A stretch of DNA of 64,000 nt from Caulobacter flavus (GTDB lineage Bacteria; Pseudomonadota; Alphaproteobacteria; Caulobacterales; Caulobacteraceae): contig NZ_CP026100.1 of NCBI RefSeq assembly GCF_003722335.1, positions 558,001 through 622,000 on the forward strand, in the 5' to 3' direction. Below are positions 55,029-62,962 of the stretch, in pieces; the stretch's first letter is position 1; the number at the start of each line of letters is the position of its first letter. The notes under the pieces are model-generated. The model worked only from the letters and a program-made list of their open reading frames with translations. It was not told where the DNA came from and searched no databases. Made by a program: the position numbers and the translations under genes.

Positions 55029-55830
55029 CCGGAACCCAGTGCGGGCGGTCCACCCGCACCGGGCGGCCGTCGACGGTCAGGTCGGCGCCCTCGATGCGGT
55101 CGAGGCGCAACAGGGCCATGGCGCGGCCGTCGCTTCCGCTGAGCACCTCGCCGGCCCGCAGCTCGCCGGCCAGCACCTCGGCGCCGAAGGCCGGGGCGGG
55201 ACCGTCGAAGACGATCGGCAGCATGCGGTTCTTGATCGTGCCGCGCCGCTTCATGCGGCTGGTGGTTTCCTGGCCGACGAAGCAGCCCTTCTTGAAGTCG
55301 ATGCCCGAGAGCAGATCGAAGTCGGCCTCGATCGGATAATTCTTGTCGCTGAGCCAGTCGGCCGGGCCGGGCACGCCCAGGGCCAGGCGATGGGCCTCGT
55401 AGGCCGCCTCGTCGGCTTCGGGCTCGGCGGCTGGCCCATAGACCCGCGCGCCCAGGGCGGGCAGGCGCGGATCGGCGTAGAGCCCCTCGCCGCTCACCGG
55501 CGCGCCGGACGGATCGAACGCCGCGGCGACCACCAGTTCGAGCGGGCCGATCTCCACCTTGGCCCGCAGGCGGTACATGGAAAGGCGCGCGACGATGGTG
55601 TCGCGGTGCTCGGCCGCCACGTCCAGCAGCGCGCCGTCCGGAAGCCCGGCCACGAACAGGTCGTACAGCAGCCGTCCCTGCGGGGTCAGCAGGCCCGAAA
55701 AGCGCAGCTCTCCCGGCGCCAGGGTGTCGACGTCCTGGGTCAGCAGGCCCTGAAGGAAGCTTCGCCAGTCGGGGCCGGCGACGGCGATGACGGCGCGGGA
55801 GGACAGGCGGGCGAGACGCGTCTGAGTCAT
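55009..55830 (-). CDS. ygfZ: Folate-binding protein YgfZ (GcvT-like, iron-sulfur repair)
   Basis: 273 residues. A tetrahydrofolate-binding protein that supports iron-sulfur enzymes. The signature K-G-C-[FY]-x-G-Q-E is present at 181-188 (KGCFVGQE) followed by TTSRMKRRG; RSFLQGLLTQDVDTL and GRLLYDLFV are the N-terminal blocks. In alphaproteobacteria this form is often listed as CAF17-like. Single gene, ending on the shared terminator at 54995. Confidence 0.93.
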   Translation of the reverse strand: MTQTRLARLSSRAVIAVAGPDWRSFLQGLLTQDVDTLAPGELRFSGLLTPQGRLLYDLFVAGLPDGALLDVAAEHRDTIVARLSMYRLRAKVEIGPLELVVAAAFDPSGAPVSGEGLYADPRLPALGARVYGPAAEPEADEAAYEAHRLALGVPGPADWLSDKNYPIEADFDLLSGIDFKKGCFVGQETTSRMKRRGTIKNRMLPIVFDGPAPAFGAEVLAGELRAGEVLSGSDGRAMALLRLDRIEGADLTVDGRPVRVDRPHWVPETPAAS

Positions 55831-55908
55831 GGCCGCACATGTGGCGCCGAGGCGACGCCGACGCCAGACCCGTCCTTCAAGAAAGCTTAAGCGGGATAAC
55901 GGGATGCG

Positions 55909-55932
55909 TTGACAGCCGGTTCACCCTATACA
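55909..55932 (+). promoter_or_regulatory. Likely promoter of the glycosyltransferase gene
   Basis: TTGACAG (55909-55915), 9-base spacer, CCTATACA (55925-55932), near the Caulobacter housekeeping pattern TTGACGS / GCTANAWC. Start codon follows at 55940, so the mRNA would be nearly leaderless, which explains the absence of a ribosome binding site. Confidence 0.5.
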
Positions 55933-55939
55933 TGGACCG

Positions 55940-57145
55940 ATGACACAGCGGGCCTTCCCGATTCTCTTCATCACCGCCACGCGTATCGGCGACGCCGTGC
56001 TGTCGTCCGGCCTGATCAAGCTTCTCTCCGACCAGATCCCCAACGCCCGCTTCACCATCGTCGCCGGCCCGCTGGCCGCGCCGCTGTTCGCCCACGTCCC
56101 CGGCCTGGACCGGGTGATCGTAATGGAGAAGGGCAAGGGCAAGGGCCACTGGTTCAAGCTGTGGAACCAGGTGCGCCACAAGAAGTGGGGCCTGGTGGTC
56201 GACCTGCGGGGCAGCGCCACCGCCCTTTTCCTGCGCCGCGAGAAACGGGCGATCTGGAAGAAGACCCCCGGCGAGATCGCCCACAAGGTGATCGAGACCG
56301 CCCGCGTGCTGAAGATCGACGGCGAGCCCCCTGCCCCGCACCTCTACATCACCCCGGAAGTCCAGGCGCTGGCCGACCAGATGCTGGCCCCGCGCGGCGG
56401 CGAGCCGTCCGGTCCGATCCTGGCCATGGGCCCGGCCGCCAACTGGATCGGCAAGGTCTGGCCGATCGAGCGCTTCACCCAGACCGCCGCCCAGCTGCTG
56501 GGCCCCGGCGGCCGGCTGGAGGGCGGGCGTCTCTTGATCCTCGGCGGTCCGGAAGACGGCCGCATGGTCGAGGAGCTGCGCATGGCCTCGGCGCGCGGCC
56601 GCTGCATCGACCTGACCGGCAAGGTGGATCTGCTGACCGCCTATGCCGCCTTGAAGCGCGCCGACCTGTTCATCGGCAACGACAGCGGCCTGATGCACAT
56701 CGCCGCCGCCGCCGGCACGCCGACCGTCGGCCTGTTCGGCCCGTCGGACGAGCGCCGCTACGGTCCCTGGGGCCCGCTGACCCGCGCCGTACGCGGCCCG
56801 CGCGACTTCGACCAGTTCAAGGCCGTCGACCCCGACCTGTCGCAGGCCATCCGCCACATGAGCGACCTGCCGGTGGCCAAGGTGGTGCGGGCGGCGATCG
56901 AACTGCTGAACGAGGCGCGCGGACCCGTGGTCGTCGCGCCGCCGCAGCCGGAGCCCGCCGTCGAAACCGCTCCGCCGCAAGCCCCGACTCCCACCCCGGC
57001 TCCGGCCGTCGAAGCCGCGCCCGAACTGCCGCTGGGCGACGGCGCCCCGGCGACCGAAGGCGCCATCGAGGCCGAACCCAAGCTCAAGGTCTCGCCGCGT
57101 CGCCGCCGTCGTCGCAACGACGACGAAGCCAGCCCCTCGGCCTGA
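55940..57145 (+). CDS. Glycosyltransferase family 9 (heptosyltransferase-like)
   Basis: 401 residues. Adds a heptose-like sugar to lipid A-core or a related glycan from an ADP-activated donor. N-terminal block ILFITATRIGDAVLSSGLIK, central MGPAANWIGKVWPIERFTQT, and the donor-binding LFIGNDSGLMHIAAAAGTPT, VGLFGPSDERRYGPWGP are GT9 hallmarks. The C-terminus beyond residue 330 is an added Pro/Ala/Glu-rich tail ending in a basic run (SPRRRRRRNDDEAS), probably disordered. The small exported protein starts 4 bp downstream. Confidence 0.92.
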   Translation: MTQRAFPILFITATRIGDAVLSSGLIKLLSDQIPNARFTIVAGPLAAPLFAHVPGLDRVIVMEKGKGKGHWFKLWNQVRHKKWGLVVDLRGSATALFLRREKRAIWKKTPGEIAHKVIETARVLKIDGEPPAPHLYITPEVQALADQMLAPRGGEPSGPILAMGPAANWIGKVWPIERFTQTAAQLLGPGGRLEGGRLLILGGPEDGRMVEELRMASARGRCIDLTGKVDLLTAYAALKRADLFIGNDSGLMHIAAAAGTPTVGLFGPSDERRYGPWGPLTRAVRGPRDFDQFKAVDPDLSQAIRHMSDLPVAKVVRAAIELLNEARGPVVVAPPQPEPAVETAPPQAPTPTPAPAVEAAPELPLGDGAPATEGAIEAEPKLKVSPRRRRRRNDDEASPSA

Positions 57146-57149
57146 TCCG

Positions 57150-57707
57150 ATGAAGCCGGTCCTGGCGCTGTGCGCCCTGCTCAGCCTCGCCGCCGCGCCC
57201 GCCATGGCCGCCGACAATGCTCCGGCCGACCAGTTCTTCGCCCGCCTGACCGCCCTGTGCGGCAAGACCCTGACGGGCAAGGTCGTCGAGGGCGACGCAT
57301 CCGACGAGGCGTTCCGCAAGTCGGCGCTGGTCATGACCGTGGCCCAGTGCGACGCCCGCGAGATCCGCATCCCGTTCAGCGTCGGCGAGGACCGCTCGCG
57401 CACCTGGGTCGTCACCCGCCTGGACGACGGCCGCCTGCGCCTCAAACACGACCACCGCCACGCCGACGGCGTCGAGGACCAGCTGTCGCGCTACGGCGGC
57501 GACACGGTCGAGGCCGGAACCGCCGACCTGCAGCGCTTCCCGGTCGACGCCGAGTCACGCGCCCTGTTCACCCGCCTGGACCGCGCGGTCTCCAACACCA
57601 ACGTCTGGTCGCTGGGCCTGACCAACCAGGCCTTCACCTACGAGCTGGCGCGCCCGGGCCGCCTGTTCCGGGTGTCGTTCGACCTGCCCCCCTCCGCCGG
57701 ACGCTGA
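57150..57707 (+). CDS. Exported hypothetical protein (185 aa)
   Basis: Signal peptide MKPVLALCALLSLAAAPAMA. The mature part contains FFARLTALCGKTLTGKVVEG, AQCDAREIRIPFSVGEDRSR, WVVTRLDDGRLRLKHDHRHA and TYELARPGRLFRVSFDL, a pattern of a small beta-rich periplasmic or secreted protein with two cysteines. It occurs as a widespread unnamed family next to envelope genes; function unknown. Begins 4 bp after the glycosyltransferase and is surely in the same operon. Confidence 0.8.
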   Translation: MKPVLALCALLSLAAAPAMAADNAPADQFFARLTALCGKTLTGKVVEGDASDEAFRKSALVMTVAQCDAREIRIPFSVGEDRSRTWVVTRLDDGRLRLKHDHRHADGVEDQLSRYGGDTVEAGTADLQRFPVDAESRALFTRLDRAVSNTNVWSLGLTNQAFTYELARPGRLFRVSFDLPPSAGR

Positions 57708-57782
57708 ACGGCCGACACGAAACGTGTTGCCTAGGCCTCCGCGCGGACCTAGACCGCCCCAAACCACCGCAGGAGCGCGCCC

Positions 57783-59117
57783 ATGTCCCAGACCTTCGAC
57801 CTGATCGTCCGTGGGGGCGAGGTGGTGAACCACGCCGGGCGCGGGATCACCGACGTCGGCGTGCGGAACGGCAAGATCGTCGCCATCGGCGACCTTTCCC
57901 AGGCCAGCGCTGGCGAGGTGTTCGACGCTACGGGCCTGACCGTACTGCCGGGCGTGATCGACAGCCAGGTGCACTTCCGCGAGCCGGGCCTGGAGTGGAA
58001 GGAAGACCTGGAGAGCGGTTCGCGCGGCGCGGCCCTCGGCGGCGTCGTGGCCGTGTTCGAGATGCCCAACACCGAGCCGACGACGACCGATCCGGACGCC
58101 CTGGCCGACAAGCTGGCCCGCGCCAGGAACCGGATGCACACCGACCACGCCTTCTATGTCGGCGGCACGCACGAGAACGCCAACTTCCTGGGCGAGCTGG
58201 AGCGCCTGCCCGGCTGCTGCGGCATCAAGGTGTTCATGGGCGCCTCGACCGGCTCGCTGCTGGTGCAGGACGACGAGGGCGTCGAGAACGTGCTGCGGCA
58301 CGTCAACCGTCGCGCGGCCTTCCACTCGGAGGACGAGTACCGCCTGGCCGAGCGCCGCTCGCTGGCCCGTCCCGGCGACTGGACCAGCCACCCCGAGGTG
58401 CGCGACGCCCAGGCCGCCCTGCAGTCGACCCACCGCCTGGTGCGCATCGCCAAGAACCTGGGCAAGCGCATCCACGTGCTGCACGTGACCACCAAGGAAG
58501 AGATCGACTTCCTGGCCCAGAACAAGGACGTCGCCAGCGTCGAGGTCACGCCCCAGCACCTGACCCTGGTCGCGCCCGAGGCCTACGAGCGGCTGAAGGG
58601 CTTCGCCCAGATGAACCCGCCGATCCGCGACGCCTATCACGTGGCCGGCGTCTGGCGCGGCATCGAGGCCGGCATCGCCGACGTGCTGGGCAGCGACCAC
58701 GCCCCTCACACGCGCGAGGAGAAGGCCCGCCCCTATCCGGCCTCGCCGTCGGGCATGCCGGGCGTCCAGACGCTGGTGCCCGTCATGCTGACCCACGTGG
58801 TCGACGGCAAGCTGTCGCTCGAGCGCTTCGTCGACCTGACCAGCCACGGCGTGAACCGCGTGTTCGGCCTGGCCGACAAGGGCCGCCTGGCCGAAGGCTT
58901 CGACGCCGACTTCACCATCGTCGACATGAAGGCCAGCAAGACCATCACCCACGAGCAGATGGCCAACCGCGCCGGCTGGACCCCGTTCGACGGCTTCGAG
59001 GCCAAGGCCTGGCCGGTGGCGACCATCGTGCGCGGCATCGTGGTCATGCGTGACGACGAGATCGTCGCCCCGGGCCGCGGCGAGCCGGTACGCTTCCTGG
59101 AAACCCTGGCCCGCTAG
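57783..59117 (+). CDS. pyrC: Dihydroorotase-like amidohydrolase (PyrC class I)
   Basis: 444 residues; GGAG 8 bases upstream. Beta-alpha barrel amidohydrolase. Carboxylated-lysine candidate K149 (GIKVFMGAS), His ligands in AFHSEDE and IHVLHVTT and the catalytic Asp in GSDHAPHTREEK are present. The usual D-x-H-V-H metal motif reads DSQVHFREPG, so the first His is Gln. This Q-V-H form is seen in an alphaproteobacterial subgroup annotated as dihydroorotase. Without pyrB or other pyrimidine genes here, a role in another amide-ring hydrolysis is possible. Name is tentative. Confidence 0.8.
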   Translation: MSQTFDLIVRGGEVVNHAGRGITDVGVRNGKIVAIGDLSQASAGEVFDATGLTVLPGVIDSQVHFREPGLEWKEDLESGSRGAALGGVVAVFEMPNTEPTTTDPDALADKLARARNRMHTDHAFYVGGTHENANFLGELERLPGCCGIKVFMGASTGSLLVQDDEGVENVLRHVNRRAAFHSEDEYRLAERRSLARPGDWTSHPEVRDAQAALQSTHRLVRIAKNLGKRIHVLHVTTKEEIDFLAQNKDVASVEVTPQHLTLVAPEAYERLKGFAQMNPPIRDAYHVAGVWRGIEAGIADVLGSDHAPHTREEKARPYPASPSGMPGVQTLVPVMLTHVVDGKLSLERFVDLTSHGVNRVFGLADKGRLAEGFDADFTIVDMKASKTITHEQMANRAGWTPFDGFEAKAWPVATIVRGIVVMRDDEIVAPGRGEPVRFLETLAR

Positions 59118-59119
59118 CC

Positions 59120-59330
59120 CTAGGGTCCGTACTCAATTGCGCGAACGGTTCTGCTCGTCATCCCGGCCGAAGGGCCGCGTAGCGGACCGTAGAGCCGGGA
59201 CCCAGGGGGCCACCTGCATTGCGCCACCCCCTGGGTCCCGGATAAGCGCTTCGCGCTTTCCGGGATGACGAGTGATCAATGATTGAATTTCTTGGATCCG
59301 ATATCCCGCTCAATTGAGTCCACACCCTAG
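59120..59330. repeat. Composite repeat: family B element copy 2 inside a longer imperfect inverted repeat
   Basis: Outer ends CTAGGGT-N4-ACTCAATTG (59120-59139) and CAATTGAGT-N4-ACCCTAG (59311-59330) are inverted copies (16 of 20 match). Inside, CTCGTCATCCCGG (59154-59166) and CCGGGATGACGAG (59260-59272) bound a second copy of the element seen at 17035-17132, here in opposite orientation, with inner arms CCGGGACCCAGGGGG / CCCCCTGGGTCCCGG. Fills the gap between the convergent dihydroorotase and DUF2235 genes. Confidence 0.85.
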
Positions 59331-60859
59331 CGGCCGAACAGGCCGCGCACCCAGGCGCCGGCGCCCGCCAGGACGTCGGCCGCCGGGCCGCCGATGCCGA
59401 ACGGCAGCAGGCGCAGCAGTTCGTGCGCGACCACGCCCAGCAGCCACAGCAGCAGCAGGGCGCCGGCGATCAGCGCCAGCACGAACAGCAGCCGGAACGG
59501 CGGGCCGGTCACCAGCTCGACATAGCGGTGCGGGCCCAGCCGCACCTCGCCGGTGAACGGCGAGAACACCTTGGGCCGGTAGTGCGCCATCCGCATCCAG
59601 CGCAGCCGCGCGCCCGGATGCACCTCGTCGCGACCGATGGACTCGGCGCGCGAGCGATAGCCGCCGATCATCCCCAGCAGGTCCGTGGCCCAGGCCGGCC
59701 GCAGGGTTCCAGGCTTGCTCCCGATCCGCCAGTCGACCAGCGGATTGGCCAGGTCGCCGGCCATGGCCAGTTCGCCCTCGGGCCGGTCGTCGAAGGCCAG
59801 GCCCGCCGCCTGCGCGCCTTGGGCCACCCACAGCAGCGCGGCGCTGGACAGGCCCAGTTCGAAATTGCCGCCGCCGACCGCCCCGTGGTCGCCCGGAAAC
59901 CACTTCTGCTGGTAGCGCCGCTGGTCGTAGGGGATGTAGCCGGGCGCGCGCCGGTCGACGACCTGGGCCAGGGGCGCGGGCGCCCGCCCGGCCTTGACCG
60001 CCCGCTCGTTGCGCGCCTTGACCCCGGCGTTCTGCTCGTCGGTGGCGGTGATGTTCAGGTCGCGGATGTTGGAGAACGGCGCGGCGCTGAAGGTGCGGCG
60101 GTCCTCGTCGGCGGCGATGGCGTGGCGCAGACTCTCGATGAGCTTGGAGGCCTCGGTGTCGTGGAAGCGGAAGCGCTTGTTGAAGGCCGACAGCAGCACG
60201 AAGCGGTCGGGCACGCCCAGCGAGCCCACCGTGTCCCATAGCCCCAGATAGCGGATGCGGACGGCCCGCTTGCGGCGCACCTCGTCGGTCAGCAGGCATT
60301 CCTCGCCGTCGTCGGGCGCGCCGGCGGCGCGGCGCGACACGGTGGTCTCGCCGACCTTGCGGCGCAGATCCTCGCTGCCCACCACCTCGCGCCGCGAATA
60401 GCGGTCGCGGAACTCCTGGCACTCGGGTCCCGCCGGATGGATCTTGCGGTTGCGATAGAGCTGCATCGCCTGGGGCACCCGCTGCAGGTGCTCGGGCCGC
60501 AGGATGCCGCACTTGCGGATCAGGCCGCACAGGCTGCGGGCGGTGTAAGCGCCGCGGCTGAAGCCGAAGATGAAGATCTCGTCGTCCGGCTCCTTGTAGT
60601 TCAGGACGATGAAGCGGTAGGCCTGCTCGATCTTGCGGTCGAGGCCGGCCCCGAAGGCCCCGCCGAGGATCGCCTCCAGGCGGTCGCTGGTGCGGCTGAC
60701 GCCGGTCGCGGTGCCCACGCCCTCGTCGTAATAGACCAGCTGCGGCACGCCGTCGGGCGGATCACGCACCACCGAGCGCGCCAGCCGCGCGACGTTCGTC
60801 AGGTTCTGCATCTGCAGCCCGTTCCAGGTGCCGTCGCAGAATACCGCCAGCCGGATCAT
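59327..60859 (-). CDS. DUF2235 alpha/beta-hydrolase (Tle1-like phospholipase family)
   Basis: 510 residues; the ATG at 60859 has GGGGGAGG upstream. MIRLAVFCDGTWNGLQMQNL is the conserved start; the nucleophile elbow is FGFSRGAYTAR (G-x-S-x-G); GLWDTVGSLGVP and WFPGDHGAVGGG carry the expected Asp and His. The family includes T6SS lipase effectors (Tle1) and non-secreted hydrolases. A hydrophobic stretch near 455-480 (LLFVLALIAGALLLLWLLGV) gives a C-terminal membrane anchor. No T6SS or immunity gene is nearby, so a housekeeping or membrane-lipid role is as likely as a toxin role. Confidence 0.88.
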   Translation of the reverse strand: MIRLAVFCDGTWNGLQMQNLTNVARLARSVVRDPPDGVPQLVYYDEGVGTATGVSRTSDRLEAILGGAFGAGLDRKIEQAYRFIVLNYKEPDDEIFIFGFSRGAYTARSLCGLIRKCGILRPEHLQRVPQAMQLYRNRKIHPAGPECQEFRDRYSRREVVGSEDLRRKVGETTVSRRAAGAPDDGEECLLTDEVRRKRAVRIRYLGLWDTVGSLGVPDRFVLLSAFNKRFRFHDTEASKLIESLRHAIAADEDRRTFSAAPFSNIRDLNITATDEQNAGVKARNERAVKAGRAPAPLAQVVDRRAPGYIPYDQRRYQQKWFPGDHGAVGGGNFELGLSSAALLWVAQGAQAAGLAFDDRPEGELAMAGDLANPLVDWRIGSKPGTLRPAWATDLLGMIGGYRSRAESIGRDEVHPGARLRWMRMAHYRPKVFSPFTGEVRLGPHRYVELVTGPPFRLLFVLALIAGALLLLWLLGVVAHELLRLLPFGIGGPAADVLAGAGAWVRGLFGR

Positions 60860-61039
60860 GTTCGCCTCCCCCAAGGCACAATCTTTGCGGGAGATTATGC
60901 AGATTGAAGCCAAGGGTAAATGGCGCCGCGCGCTCGCCGGGCTCGACTTTTTTCGCCGCGCCTGTCGAATGGCGTCCGGCCGGCGCGTCTCTCCCTCGAA
61001 AGGCGGCGCGCGGTGCGCCGTAGCGACCGGAGAGCCGCG

Positions 61040-61387
61040 ATGAAGTACATGCTGCTGATCTACGAAAACGAGGCCCACTACGCCGGCGAGGCGGGTCAGG
61101 CCCTGCTGGCCGACGTGATCGCCGGCCACATGACGTTTACCGACGCCCTCGAAGCCGCCGGGGTCGACTGGACGGGTTCGGAGCTGGCGCCGACGGCCAC
61201 GGCCTCGACCCTGGTCAAGGACGGCGTGGTCCACGACGGCCCCTTCGCCGAGACCCACGAGCAGCTGGGCGGCTTCTACCTGATCGACGTGGCCGACCGC
61301 GACGCCGCCCTCGACTGGGCCCGCAGGATCCCGCTGTCGCCGAGCGGCAAGATCGAGATCCGCCCGACGGGCGAGAACTGCGGCTAG
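61040..61387 (+). CDS. YCII/DGPF-domain protein 1
   Basis: 115 residues, MKYMLLIYENEAHYAGEAGQ then VVHDGPFAETHEQLGGFYLI and DWARRIPLSPSGKIEIRPTG. This is the YCII-related (DGPF) family named after the HDGPFAE motif. These small proteins are often encoded next to ECF42-type sigma factors; reaction unknown. First gene of a coupled set with the second YCII gene (3 bp gap) and the sigma factor. Confidence 0.92.
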   Translation: MKYMLLIYENEAHYAGEAGQALLADVIAGHMTFTDALEAAGVDWTGSELAPTATASTLVKDGVVHDGPFAETHEQLGGFYLIDVADRDAALDWARRIPLSPSGKIEIRPTGENCG

Positions 61388-61390
61388 GCC

Positions 61391-61705
61391 GTGCGCTATG
61401 TCCTGCTGATCTACGAGGACGAAGCCGCCTCGTCCTCGCTGGCGCCGGTGCGCAGGACCTTCGCCGCCGCCCTGGCGACGGCCGGGATCCTGCGGGGGCA
61501 GGCGGCGCTGAAGCGTCCCGACACCGCCACCACCCTGCGGCGGGACAGCCCCCTGCACGACGGCCCGCACGCCGAGACGGGCGAGCCGCTGGCCGGCCTT
61601 TACCTGATCGAGGCCCGCGACCTGGACACCGCCCTGGCCTGGGCCCGCCGCCTGCCGCTGGGCGACGGCGCGGTCGAGGTGCGCCCCCTGGCCGAGGCGG
61701 CGTGA
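61391..61705 (+). CDS. YCII/DGPF-domain protein 2
   Basis: 104 residues from a GTG, MRYVLLIYEDEAASSSLAPV, LHDGPHAETGEPLAGLYLIE, WARRLPLGDGAVEVRPLAEA. Same family as the gene before it; the motif reads HDGPHAE. The copies are diverged, so this is an old duplication or a true pair. The stop overlaps the sigma factor start (GTGA). Confidence 0.9.
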   Translation: MRYVLLIYEDEAASSSLAPVRRTFAAALATAGILRGQAALKRPDTATTLRRDSPLHDGPHAETGEPLAGLYLIEARDLDTALAWARRLPLGDGAVEVRPLAEAA

Positions 61706-62931
61706 ACCTCGCGCTTGACCAGGCGGCGCGGCGGTCCGGCGGGCGGATCATCGCCGCCCTGGCCGCCGCGTTCCGCGACCTCGACCTGGCCGAGGACGGT
61801 TTCGCCGAAGCCTGCGCTCGCGCCGCCGCCGCCTGGCCCAGGGACGGCGCGCCCCGCGATCCGGCCGCCTGGCTGTACGCGACCGCCCGCCGGTGCGTGC
61901 TCGACGTCCTGCGCAAGCGCGTGGTCCGCGGCCGGCTGGCGCCCGACGCGCCCGAGCCTCGCCCCAGCGTGGAGGAGATCATGGCCTCCGACGAGGCGGC
62001 GATCCCCGACGAGCGGCTGCGGCTGATCTTCGTCTGCTGCCACCCGGCCGTCGCCGCCGAGGCGCGGGCGGCGCTGACCCTGCGACTGGTCTGCGGCCTG
62101 TCGACCGCCGAGATCGCCCGCGCCTTCCTGGTCAGCGAGACGGCGATGCTCCAGCGCCTGACGCGGGCCAAGCGCAAGATCGCCCAGGCCGGCGTAGCCT
62201 TCGAGATCCCCGGCCCCCAGGCCTGGCCCGAGCGGCTGGGCGCGGTGCTGTCGACCCTGGAGGTGGCCTACGCCAAGGCCCACGAAGACGCCGCCGGGGC
62301 CAGCGCCCACGCCGGCTACGCCCGCGAGATGCTGGACCTGACCGCCGTGCTCGCCGACCTGCTGCCGGACGAACCGGAATGCCTTGGCCTGGCCGCCCTG
62401 GTCCGCTTCGCCGAGGCCCGTCGGCCCGCCCGCCTGGACGAGACCGGCGCGATGGTTCCGCTGTCCGAGCAGGACCCGGCCCTGTGGCGCGCGCCGCTGA
62501 TCGCGCAGGGCGAGGCGCTGCTGCGCCGCGCCGCCGCCCTCGACCGTTCGGGCCCGCGCCAGCTGCAGGCCGCGCTGCATGCGGTGTGGAGCCGGCGCGG
62601 GAGCCTGGCCGAGCCGCCGCGCTGGCGCGCGGTGCTGGCGCTGTACGACGGCCTGCTGGCCTTCCGCGACGATCCGGTGGTGCGCCTCAACCGCGCCGTC
62701 GCCCTGGCCGAGGTCGCCGGGCCGGGAGCCGCGATGGCCGAACTCGATCGCCTGGACGCGGCACGGCTGGAGGCCTTCGGGCCGTTCCACGCCGTGCGCG
62801 CCGACCTGCTGGCCCGGCTGCAGCGGCCCGCCGAGGCCCGCGCCGCCTACGACCGCGCCCTGGCCCTGGATCCCGCCCCGGCCGAACGTCTGTGGCTGGC
62901 CCGCCGCCGAACGTCGCTCGGCGAGGATTGA
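61702..62931 (+). CDS. ECF sigma factor of the ECF42 type with long C-terminal extension
   Basis: 409 residues from a GTG after GAGGCGG. The N-terminal part (1-175) is a sigma-70 region 2 and 4 pair (LYATARRCVLDVLRKRVVRG, LRLIFVCCHPAVAAEARAAL, TLRLVCGLSTAEIARAFLVS, MLQRLTRAKRKIAQAG). Residues about 180-409 form a helical, TPR-like extension typical of ECF42, which replaces an anti-sigma factor. ECF42 genes are commonly coupled to DGPF/YCII genes, as here, and may control them. No anti-sigma gene is adjacent. Confidence 0.93.
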   Translation: MNLALDQAARRSGGRIIAALAAAFRDLDLAEDGFAEACARAAAAWPRDGAPRDPAAWLYATARRCVLDVLRKRVVRGRLAPDAPEPRPSVEEIMASDEAAIPDERLRLIFVCCHPAVAAEARAALTLRLVCGLSTAEIARAFLVSETAMLQRLTRAKRKIAQAGVAFEIPGPQAWPERLGAVLSTLEVAYAKAHEDAAGASAHAGYAREMLDLTAVLADLLPDEPECLGLAALVRFAEARRPARLDETGAMVPLSEQDPALWRAPLIAQGEALLRRAAALDRSGPRQLQAALHAVWSRRGSLAEPPRWRAVLALYDGLLAFRDDPVVRLNRAVALAEVAGPGAAMAELDRLDAARLEAFGPFHAVRADLLARLQRPAEARAAYDRALALDPAPAERLWLARRRTSLGED

Positions 62932-62962
62932 ACGGGCGTTTGCGGCGGGACATAACAGGGAG

